A stretch of 64,000 bases of DNA from Streptomyces sp. NBC_00193 (GTDB taxonomy: Bacteria > Actinomycetota > Actinomycetes > Streptomycetales > Streptomycetaceae): NCBI RefSeq assembly GCF_026342735.1, contig NZ_JAPEMM010000001.1, forward strand, positions 3,844,001 through 3,908,000. Reading direction: 5' to 3'. This document shows positions 58,503 to 64,000 of the stretch, in pieces. The notes beneath the pieces are model-generated. The model saw nothing but the letters and a program-made list of their open reading frames with translations, was not told the origin of the DNA and ran no database searches. The translations under genes were made by a program, and so were the position numbers. Within the stretch, counting starts at the first letter, position 1. Every line of letters starts with the position of its first letter.

Positions 58503-59360
58503 ATGAAGCTGCTGCGTGTAGGACCCGTCGGGTCGGAGCGCCCCGCGCTGCTCGACCAGGACGGGACCCTGCGGGACCTGTCCGGCCTGATCACGGATGT
58601 GGACGGCGCCCTGCTCGCCGACGACTCCGTGCTGTCCCGAGTACGGGACGCGGCCGGATCCGGTGAGCTCCCGGTGCTGGACGCCGAGGGTCTGCGGATC
58701 GGGTCCGCCGTCGGCCGCATAGGCAAGGTCGTGGGCATCGGCCTGAACTACCACGGGCACGCGGCCGAGGTGGGCGCCGAGGCGCCGGCCGAGCCGATCG
58801 TGTTCCTCAAGGCCCCGGACACCGTGGTCGGCCCCGACGACACCGTGCTGATCCCGCGCACCAGCGTCAAGACCGACTGGGAAGCCGAGCTCGGCGTCGT
58901 CATCGGTGCCACCGCCCGCTACCTGGCCTCCCCCGAGGAGGGCCTCGCGCACGTCGGCGGGTACGTGCTGGTCAACGACGTGACCGAGCGCGCGTTCCAG
59001 AACGAGCGCGGCGGCACCTGGGACAAGGGCAAGAACTGCGAGACGTTCACCCCGCTCGGCCCCTGGCTGGTCACCGCGGACGAGGTCCCGGACCCGCAGG
59101 TGCTGGACGTCAAGCTGTGGGTCAACGGTGAGCTCAAGCAGGACGGCAACACGTCCGACCAGATCTTCCCGGTCGGCGAGGTCGTGCGGTACGTGAGCCA
59201 GTTCATGACCCTGTACCCGGGCGACGTCATCGTCACCGGCACCCCGGCCGGCGTGGCCGCGGGCCAGCCGGAGCCGAAGCCGTTCCTGCGGGCGGGCGAC
59301 GTGGTCGAGGTGGAGATCGACGGGCTCGGCCGCCAGCGCCAGGAGTTCAAGGACGTGTAG
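58503..59360 (+). CDS. Fumarylacetoacetate hydrolase family protein
   Basis: A 285-residue protein from ATG 58503; an ATG at 58497 is possible. The FAH domain has KVVGIGLNYHGHAAEVG, PIVFLKAPDTVVGPDD, the metal ligands in DWEAELGVVIG (E), and a C-terminal VIVTGTPAGVAAG. It should cleave C-C bonds or hydrolyse/decarboxylate a beta-dicarbonyl acid, as in fumarylpyruvate or 2-oxo-hept-3-ene-dioate enzymes. Homogentisate-pathway use is possible, but it is far from hppD. Confidence 0.92.
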   Translation: MKLLRVGPVGSERPALLDQDGTLRDLSGLITDVDGALLADDSVLSRVRDAAGSGELPVLDAEGLRIGSAVGRIGKVVGIGLNYHGHAAEVGAEAPAEPIVFLKAPDTVVGPDDTVLIPRTSVKTDWEAELGVVIGATARYLASPEEGLAHVGGYVLVNDVTERAFQNERGGTWDKGKNCETFTPLGPWLVTADEVPDPQVLDVKLWVNGELKQDGNTSDQIFPVGEVVRYVSQFMTLYPGDVIVTGTPAGVAAGQPEPKPFLRAGDVVEVEIDGLGRQRQEFKDV

Positions 59361-59395
59361 TCCGCCGGTCCGCGCCCCGCGCGGATCGAGGGGGA

Positions 59396-59426
59396 GGGGT
59401 GGTGCCGTCGTCGACGGCGCCACCCC
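59396..59426. terminator. Bidirectional hairpin between FAH gene and oxidoreductase gene
   Basis: GGGGTGGTGCCGTCG (59396-59410) pairs with CGACGGCGCCACCCC (59412-59426) with one wobble. It is followed by TTTCCCGTTTCCCC on the plus strand and lies between convergent genes. Confidence 0.72.
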
Positions 59427-59468
59427 TTTCCCGTTTCCCCTTCAGCCCTGCGGCCGGGGCCCGGCCGC

Positions 59469-60569
59469 TCAGACCTCCACCGTGCGTCCGTCCTCGGACG
59501 ACCTGCGGGCCGCCTCCAGTACGTCCAGGCAGTGCGCCGCCTCCGAGGCCGTGACGGGGGCCGGGCCGCCGTCGTGCAGGGCCGCAGCCACGGCCGCGTA
59601 GTACGCCGGGTAGTCGCCCGGTGCCGTCCGTACCGGCGTGCCCCCGCCGGTCAGCGGCGATTCCCCGGAGCCCAGCCGGCCCCACAGGTGCTCGGGCTCC
59701 TCGCCCCAGGTCCGCTCGGGGTCGCCGGGGCGCAGGCCCTCGCGCAGTGCCCCTTCCTGCGGGTCCAGGCCGTACTTGACGTAGCCCGCGCGGGAGCCCA
59801 GTACGCGGAAGCGCGGGCCCAGCTGGGCCGTGGTCGCGCTGACGTAGAGGTGGGAGCGGACACCGCTCGCGTGGGTGAGGGCGATGAAGGTGTCGTCGTC
59901 CGCCTCGGCGCCCGGGCGGCGCACGTCGGTCTCCGCGTAGACCCGTACGGCAGGACCGAACAGCACCAGCGCCTGGTCCACCACGTGGCTGCCGAGGTCG
60001 TACAGCAGCCCGCCGATCTCCTCGGGGGCGCCGGACTCCCGCCAGCCGCCCTTGAGTTGCGGACGCCAGCGCTCGAAGCGGGACTCGAAGCGCTGCACCT
60101 CGCCCAGCTCGCCGTCGTCGAGGAGGCGGCGCAGGGTGAGGAAGTCGTTGTCCCAGCGGCGGTTCTGGAAGACCGAGAGGAAGGTCCCGGTCCGCTCGGC
60201 GAGCGCGGCCAGCTCGCGGGCCTCGGCGGCGGTGGCGGCGAGCGGCTTGTCCACGACCACCGGGATGCCGGCCGTGAGGGCGGCCGTGGCGAGCGGGACG
60301 TGCGTCTTGTTCGGGGAGGCGATGACGATCAGGTCGGGGGCGGGGCTCTGGGCGAGCAGCTCGGCGGCGGTGGCGGCGATCCGGACGTCCGGGTAGGCCT
60401 CGCGGGCCTGGGCGGCGCGGCCCGGGTCGGAGGTGACGACGGTGTCGAGGACCAGTCCCTCGGTCGCGGAGACGAGCGGGGCGTGGAAGACGGAACCGGC
60501 CAGGCCGTAGCCGACGAGTCCGACGCGGAGGGGTGAGGAGGGGATGGGGGAGGGGGCGGTGGCGTTCAT
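59469..60569 (-). CDS. Gfo/Idh/MocA-family oxidoreductase
   Basis: A 366-residue NAD(P)-dependent dehydrogenase, starting at ATG 60569. The N-terminal Rossmann fold has VGLVGYGLAGSVFHAPLV. The catalytic VVVDKPLA (EKP-like DKP) is near residue 105, and the C-terminal domain has GGLLYDLGSHVVDQAL with the conserved Asp and His. It probably oxidises a sugar or inositol derivative. It is divergent from a ROK-family regulator, with an operator dyad between, so it should be controlled by it. Confidence 0.93.
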   Translation of the reverse strand: MNATAPSPIPSSPLRVGLVGYGLAGSVFHAPLVSATEGLVLDTVVTSDPGRAAQAREAYPDVRIAATAAELLAQSPAPDLIVIASPNKTHVPLATAALTAGIPVVVDKPLAATAAEARELAALAERTGTFLSVFQNRRWDNDFLTLRRLLDDGELGEVQRFESRFERWRPQLKGGWRESGAPEEIGGLLYDLGSHVVDQALVLFGPAVRVYAETDVRRPGAEADDDTFIALTHASGVRSHLYVSATTAQLGPRFRVLGSRAGYVKYGLDPQEGALREGLRPGDPERTWGEEPEHLWGRLGSGESPLTGGGTPVRTAPGDYPAYYAAVAAALHDGGPAPVTASEAAHCLDVLEAARRSSEDGRTVEV

Positions 60570-60581
60570 GGTCCTACTTTG

Positions 60582-60594
60582 GCAACAGTGTTGC
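60582..60594. promoter_or_regulatory. 13-bp palindrome between the oxidoreductase and ROK genes
   Basis: GCAACA-G-TGTTGC, within the wider TTGGCAACAGTGTTGCTTAA. It lies 13 bp upstream of the oxidoreductase start codon and is a likely binding site of the ROK repressor for both divergent genes. Confidence 0.68.
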
Positions 60595-60624
60595 TTAAGT
60601 GCAAGGAGGGTGGACAATGGGCAG

Positions 60625-61788
60625 GTGGACAGCAGGGGTGGCAGGGGCGGTACGGGTGGCATGGGCGGCGGCGTGAATCTTCCGGTGCTGCGCGGGCACA
60701 ACGACGCGCTCGTACTGGACCTCCTGCGCGGAGCCGGCCCCGCCGGCCTCGGCCGCGGTGACCTCGCCGCGCGTACGGGTCTCACACCGCAGGCGGTCAG
60801 CAAGATCGCGGCGCGGCTCCGGGACGAGGGGCTGGTGGCCGACGCCGGACGCGAGGCGTCCACGGGCGGCAAGCCGCGCACGCTGCTGCGGCTGGTGCCG
60901 GAGGCGCGGTACGCGGTCGGGCTGCACCTGGACCGCGACGAGCTCACGGCGGTACGGGTCGACCTGGCGGGCCGCGTCGTCGCCGAGGGGCGCGTTCCGC
61001 TGGACTTCGGGGCCGGTCCGGAGGTGGTGGTCGAGGAGGCCGTACGGGCGGTCGCGCGGGTGTGCGGTGACCGGCCGCTCCTCGGCGTCGGCGTGGCCGC
61101 GCCGGGGCCGTTGGACTGGCGGACCGGGGTGCTGGGGCGGGTGACGGGGTTCCCGGAATGGGAGGGGTTCCCGTTGCGGGAGGTGTTGGAGGGGCGGTTG
61201 GGGGTTCCCGTGCGGGTGGACAAGGACACCAATGCGGGGGTCGCGGCGGGGGCGGGCTTCGGCGGGGCGGGCTCCGGTGGGGCCGCCTTCGGGGAGGCCG
61301 CTTACGGAGGGGCCGCTTTCGGAGGGGCCGCTTTCGGGGAGGCCGTGGCGTACGTGCACGTCGGCACCGGACTGGGGGCGGGGCTCCGGCTGGCCGGCAG
61401 CGGAGAGGTCTACCGGGGGCGGCGCTCGGCGGCGGGGGAGTTCGGGCACCAGGTGCTGCAGCTGGACGGGCCGGCCTGCCGGTGCGGGGGGCGCGGGTGC
61501 GCGGAGGTGCTGTGCCTCGACGCGGTGGCGGGGGGCCGGCTGGAGGAAGCGGCGCGGATCGTGGGGGAGGCGGCGGCGAACCTGGTCGCGCTGCTGGATG
61601 TGGACCGGGTGGTGCTCGGGGGGCGGGTGGTGGCGGCTGCGCCGGGGGTGTTCCTGGCGGGCGTGCGGGAGGTTTTGGGGGCTCGGGCGTTTGTGGGGGG
61701 TGCGGTGGGGGTTGGGCTTGCGGAGGGGGGTGTCGCGGAGGGGGCGGCGGAGCTGGTGCTCGGCCCGTTGTTCGGGCGCGGGGCGTAG
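60625..61788 (+). CDS. ROK-family transcriptional repressor with a repeat insertion
   Basis: About 387 residues from GTG 60625. Alternative starts are GTG 60610 and ATG 60661; a strong AAGGAGG ends at 60609. An N-terminal winged helix (residues about 25-70, GDLAARTGLTPQAVSKIAARL) precedes the ROK sugar-kinase-like domain, with the DKDTNAG active-site block and the zinc site of type HQVLQLDGPACRCGGRGCAE. Between them sits an inserted, slippage-prone AFGGA/AFGEA repeat tract (61258-61345). It should repress the adjacent oxidoreductase gene in response to a sugar. Confidence 0.85.
   Translation: MDSRGGRGGTGGMGGGVNLPVLRGHNDALVLDLLRGAGPAGLGRGDLAARTGLTPQAVSKIAARLRDEGLVADAGREASTGGKPRTLLRLVPEARYAVGLHLDRDELTAVRVDLAGRVVAEGRVPLDFGAGPEVVVEEAVRAVARVCGDRPLLGVGVAAPGPLDWRTGVLGRVTGFPEWEGFPLREVLEGRLGVPVRVDKDTNAGVAAGAGFGGAGSGGAAFGEAAYGGAAFGGAAFGEAVAYVHVGTGLGAGLRLAGSGEVYRGRRSAAGEFGHQVLQLDGPACRCGGRGCAEVLCLDAVAGGRLEEAARIVGEAAANLVALLDVDRVVLGGRVVAAAPGVFLAGVREVLGARAFVGGAVGVGLAEGGVAEGAAELVLGPLFGRGA
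61258..61345 (+). repeat. 15-bp tandem repeat inside the ROK gene
   Basis: About five to six imperfect copies of a 15-bp unit close to GGGGCCGCTTTCGGA, in frame, coding for GGAAF and EAAY-like pentapeptides. The position is an exposed loop of the ROK domain in homologues. Confidence 0.75.
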
Positions 61789-62040
61789 GCGGCCCGGCCC
61801 CTTGGCCCCGGCCCGGCCCGGCGCTTGGCCCCGGCCCGGCCCTCGGCCCCGGGGCCGGGCCCCGACCCCCGGCCCCTGATCTCCGGTCCTTGGCCCCGGG
61901 CTCGTGTGTGGCTTGTGCGCGCCGGTGGGCTGGCCGCCCGGGCTGGGGGAGGGGTGCGTGTGGGATGGCCCTGCGGGGCGGAGTCCCCTACCCGCCCTTC
62001 GCCCGTTCCCCGGGCTCTGCCCGGACCCCGGTCCTCAAGC

Positions 62041-62339
62041 GCCGGACGGGCTGAGGGGGTGCCGGGCTGCGCCCGGACCCCCTGGGGCTCCGCCCCGGAC
62101 CCTGGTCCCTCAAGCGCCGGACGGGCTGGAGGGGCCCCGGGCTGCGCCCGGACCCCCTGGGGCTCCGCCCCGGACCCTGGTCCCTCAAGCGCCAGACAGG
62201 CTGGAGGGGCCCCGGGCTGCGCCCGGAGCTCCTGGGGCTCCGCCCCGGACCCTGGTCCCTCGAGCGCCGGACGGGCTGAGGGGGTGCCGGGCTGCGCCCG
62301 GACCCCCTGGGGCTCCGCCCCAGACCCCGGTCCTCAAAC
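62041..62339. repeat. Four tandem copies of a 75-bp GC-rich repeat
   Basis: Units begin at GCCGGACGGGCTG-like sequence at 62041, 62116, 62191 and 62266 (75-bp period), the fourth ending at 62339. Each contains the GGCTCCGCCCCGGACC core, the reverse complement of the repeats at 22780 and 29103. Confidence 0.92.
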
Positions 62340-62513
62340 GCCGGACGGCTGAAGCGGCCTGGCGCCCGGTTCGCGCGTGCCGGACGGCTGAAGTGGCCTG
62401 GCGCCCGGTTCTTGCGTGCCGGACGGCTGAAGTGGCCCCGCGCCCGGTTCTTGCGTGCCGGACGGCTGAGGTGGCCCCGCGCCCGGCCCCCGCGCCCCGG
62501 ACGGTTCTCGTGT
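62340..62513. repeat. Four to five tandem copies of a 39-bp repeat
   Basis: Units begin with GCCGGACGGCTGAAG at 62340, 62379, 62418 and 62457, each 39 bp long, with a degenerate copy at about 62496. The first half of the unit equals the start of the 75-bp unit. Confidence 0.9.
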
Positions 62514-62716
62514 GCCGGGACGCGAGGCGGGTGCTTCCGGTTGGTGTCCGCCGAATGGGGGGAAATGGGGAGATGTTGGGCGTGGTGCTGGACATGGGGT
62601 CGGGCGTGCGTGGGAGGGTGCGGGGCAAGGCCGGGGTGATTGTCGGGTTGTGTGGCAATCGGTTGGTGGGTCGTTCGGTTGTGGGTTGTTCTGGCGTCGG
62701 CGAGTAGGGGTTCTTC

Positions 62717-63505
62717 ATGCGACTGCGCAAAGCCCTTGCCCTGGCAGCCGTCTTCGTGGCCGCCACCGCCCCCGCCGTCACCACCGCGTCCGCGGACATC
62801 GGCAACGGCGGCGGAGCCCGGCCCGCGCCCGCGCTGCCTTCGCGGGTGGAGGCCACTTGCGGGGACGGGAAGAGCACGCAGTTCCCCATCGGGGCCCGGA
62901 TCCGCGGTGGACCGGCCGTGTACCGGACCGGTGGTGAGGCGCAGAGCTGGTACCTGGATCTGACCAACACCACTACGAGCGAGTGCACCGCCATTCACCC
63001 CGTCGTGGTCTTCACCGACCAGGCCCGCGCCCTGCGACCCGCCCATTTCCGGATGGAGTTCGACGCCCCCGGCGCAGCCGCCCCCGGTGCGGCCGCCCAT
63101 GCGCTCCCCGTCAGCCTGGAGCGCACCGACCGGGACGAGATCGTCGCCGTCTTCGACGGCGGTGACGCCTTCGCCGGCTTCACCGTCGGCCCCGGCGGCT
63201 CCGTGACCGTCACCGTCCGGCTCGCCTTCGCCTCCGGCGCCCCGCGCGGCGAAGCCGTCGCCGACGCCGCGCTGGTCCAGCGCAAGGGCGACGACGGCGA
63301 CTGGATCGGCGAGGCGGGCGGCTACCGCTTCGAGATCCAGGGCCCCGACGCGGAGACCGGCGAGGCCGGAGCGCTGGCCGAGACCGGCCGCGCCCCGGCG
63401 GCCTGGGCGTACGGGGCCGGCGCCGCGGCCGCCGTGGCCGGTGGCGGCGGACTCCTGCTCGGGGCCCGCCGACTGCGCAAGGGTCCTGGCCCGCAGTCCA
63501 CGTAA
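62717..63505 (+). CDS. Secreted protein with LAETG-type sorting signal
   Basis: A 262-residue surface protein from ATG 62717. A signal peptide (about residues 1-27, ending ASA-D) is followed by a beta-rich region with C52 and C89 possibly linked. The C-terminus has the sorting signal LAETG followed by a hydrophobic helix (AYGAGAAAAVAGGGGLLLGA) and a basic end (RRLRKG). LAxTG fits class E sortases, as encoded at 54381. It is probably anchored to peptidoglycan. Its role is unknown. Confidence 0.88.
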   Translation: MRLRKALALAAVFVAATAPAVTTASADIGNGGGARPAPALPSRVEATCGDGKSTQFPIGARIRGGPAVYRTGGEAQSWYLDLTNTTTSECTAIHPVVVFTDQARALRPAHFRMEFDAPGAAAPGAAAHALPVSLERTDRDEIVAVFDGGDAFAGFTVGPGGSVTVTVRLAFASGAPRGEAVADAALVQRKGDDGDWIGEAGGYRFEIQGPDAETGEAGALAETGRAPAAWAYGAGAAAAVAGGGGLLLGARRLRKGPGPQST

Positions 63506-63551
63506 AGCAGTCCACGTAAAGCAGGCCGCGTAAAGCAGGCCACGTAGAGTC
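63496..63551 (+). repeat. Four tandem 14-bp repeats at the end of the LAETG gene and before gntR
   Basis: GTCCACGTAAAGCA twice, GGCCGCGTAAAGCA and GGCCACGTAGAGTC at 63496, 63510, 63524 and 63538. The first overlaps the stop codon of the upstream gene and the last ends 5 bp before the GntR start codon. Confidence 0.85.
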
Positions 63552-63556
63552 CGAGG

Positions 63557-64000
63557 GTGGAAGAACCGACCGCCTACGCGCACCACCACCAGCCCGGCCT
63601 GCCCGTCCGCTCCGGCATCCCCGAGCACGGCCGCATCCCCAAGTACTACGCCGTCAAGGCCCGCATCGCAGGGCTGCTCGACGAGCTCGGCGAGGGGGGA
63701 CTCCTCCCCACCGAGCGCGATCTCGCCGAGCAGTACGAGGTCTCCCGCGAGACCGTCCGCCAGGCCCTGCGCGAGCTGCTGCTGGAGGGCCGGCTGCGCC
63801 GCTCGGGCCGCGGCACCGTCGCCGCCGGGCCGAAGCTCGAACAGCCCCTGTCGCTGGCGAGTTACACCGAGGGCGTACGCCGTCAGGGGCGCACCCCGGG
63901 CCGCCACCTGATCGGCCTGGAACGCTTCCCCTGCCCGGCCTCCGTGGCCCCGGGCATCGGCGCCGAGCCCGGGGAGCCGGTCTGGCACCTGGAGCGGGTG
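63557..64000 (+). CDS. GntR-family (HutC-type) transcriptional regulator, 3'-truncated by the window
   Basis: The first 148 codons, from GTG 63557. A winged helix of the GntR type is present: IPKYYAVKARIAGLLDELGEG, TERDLAEQYEVSRETVRQALRELLLEG and GRGTVAAG. The start of a UTRA effector domain follows (PLSLASYTEGVRRQGRTPG). The gene continues past the window end. It lies close after the sortase substrate and its own promoter may overlap the 14-bp repeats. Confidence 0.9.
   Translation, partial: MEEPTAYAHHHQPGLPVRSGIPEHGRIPKYYAVKARIAGLLDELGEGGLLPTERDLAEQYEVSRETVRQALRELLLEGRLRRSGRGTVAAGPKLEQPLSLASYTEGVRRQGRTPGRHLIGLERFPCPASVAPGIGAEPGEPVWHLERV

Larger units (their letters stand above)
61789..62716. 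other. 928-bp non-coding tract between ROK and LAETG-protein genes
   Basis: Begins with GGCCCCGGCCCGG-type low-complexity sequence (61795-61890), then a partial copy of the intergenic repeat at 62008-62040, the 75-bp tandem array, the 39-bp array and about 200 bp of unique sequence holding the promoter of the next gene. ORFs through it are open by base composition only. Confidence 0.75.

Noticed and set aside
62041..62513. A CRISPR array
   Set aside because: Repeats are contiguous, with no unique spacers, and no cas genes are present.
61904..62707. A possible protein coded by the 75-bp and 39-bp repeats
   Set aside because: Both periods are multiples of three, so frames stay open by chance. 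There is no ribosome site or domain, and the same sequence occurs inverted in other intergenic regions.

Overview
The window reads as a stretch of Streptomyces chromosome. Base composition is very GC-rich with strong G/C at third codon positions, and many genes start with GTG. Marker genes agree: an SsgA-like sporulation protein (ssgG) beside hppD, DasR-type operators on N-acetylglucosamine PTS genes, a class E sortase with an LAETG-tailed protein, and RDD, DUF2017, DUF3618 and DUF1707 proteins. Most of it looks like conserved core chromosome. No prophage, transposase, CRISPR array or secondary-metabolite cluster was seen.

Layout. 0-6.5 kb: 3' end of a Fic/Doc gene, an SF2 helicase, an IclR regulator, a Lon-like membrane protease, and an arsR-(small ORF)-MFS operon read from a palindromic operator. 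6.5-10.3 kb: a four-gene osmoprotectant ABC importer. 10.3-15.7 kb: Lrp regulator, hppD, a TPR membrane protein, an FAD-linked oxidase and ssgG. 16-21.7 kb: two RDD membrane proteins and a secreted M6 (immune inhibitor A type) protease. 22-29 kb: NAD salvage (pncA, pncB), clpS-DUF2017, an amino-acid permease, then mec - leader peptide - cysO - cysM, a protein-carried-sulfur cysteine pathway. This order resembles the pncB1-clpS-mec-cysO-cysM-Rv1339-rphA-Rv1341 block of Mycobacterium tuberculosis, with the nag PTS genes placed between the MBL gene and rph. 29-36.7 kb: DUF488, a PemK-like gene, an MBL hydrolase, nagE2, nagE1, nagF, rph, a lipoprotein and rdgB.

36.7-40.3 kb: an unusual tRNA with anticodon UAG but a short variable loop, two tandem HNH nuclease genes ending 11 bp from it, bcp, a GroES-like gene, and a guanidine-III (ykkC-III) riboswitch in front of a SugE/Gdx exporter. 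40.3-48 kb: a class A penicillin-binding protein with a GGQT-repeat tail, a three-gene ABC-2 exporter, and DUF1707 and DUF445 proteins. 48-54.4 kb: more variable material, including a methyltransferase, small membrane proteins, an acetyltransferase, an AbiEi/DUF559-like protein, a solitary McrB-N-domain nuclease and a TPR/SEC-C protein. 54.4-61.8 kb: class E sortase, DUF3311 plus sodium:solute symporter, DUF6412-like protein, YidC paralogue, FAH-family hydrolase, and a divergent Gfo/Idh/MocA - ROK regulator pair. 61.8-64 kb: a gene-free tract with 75-bp and 39-bp tandem repeats, an LAETG surface protein that is a plausible sortase substrate, and the 5' part of a GntR regulator.

Noteworthy signals are the class I-shaped UAG tRNA next to the HNH pair, the riboswitch, the cysteine leader/CysO system with a two-residue tail after Gly-Gly, the paired DasR sites, the nuclease-rich 50-53 kb segment with a leaderless McrB-N gene, and the intergenic repeat family that has expanded into tandem arrays near 62 kb.
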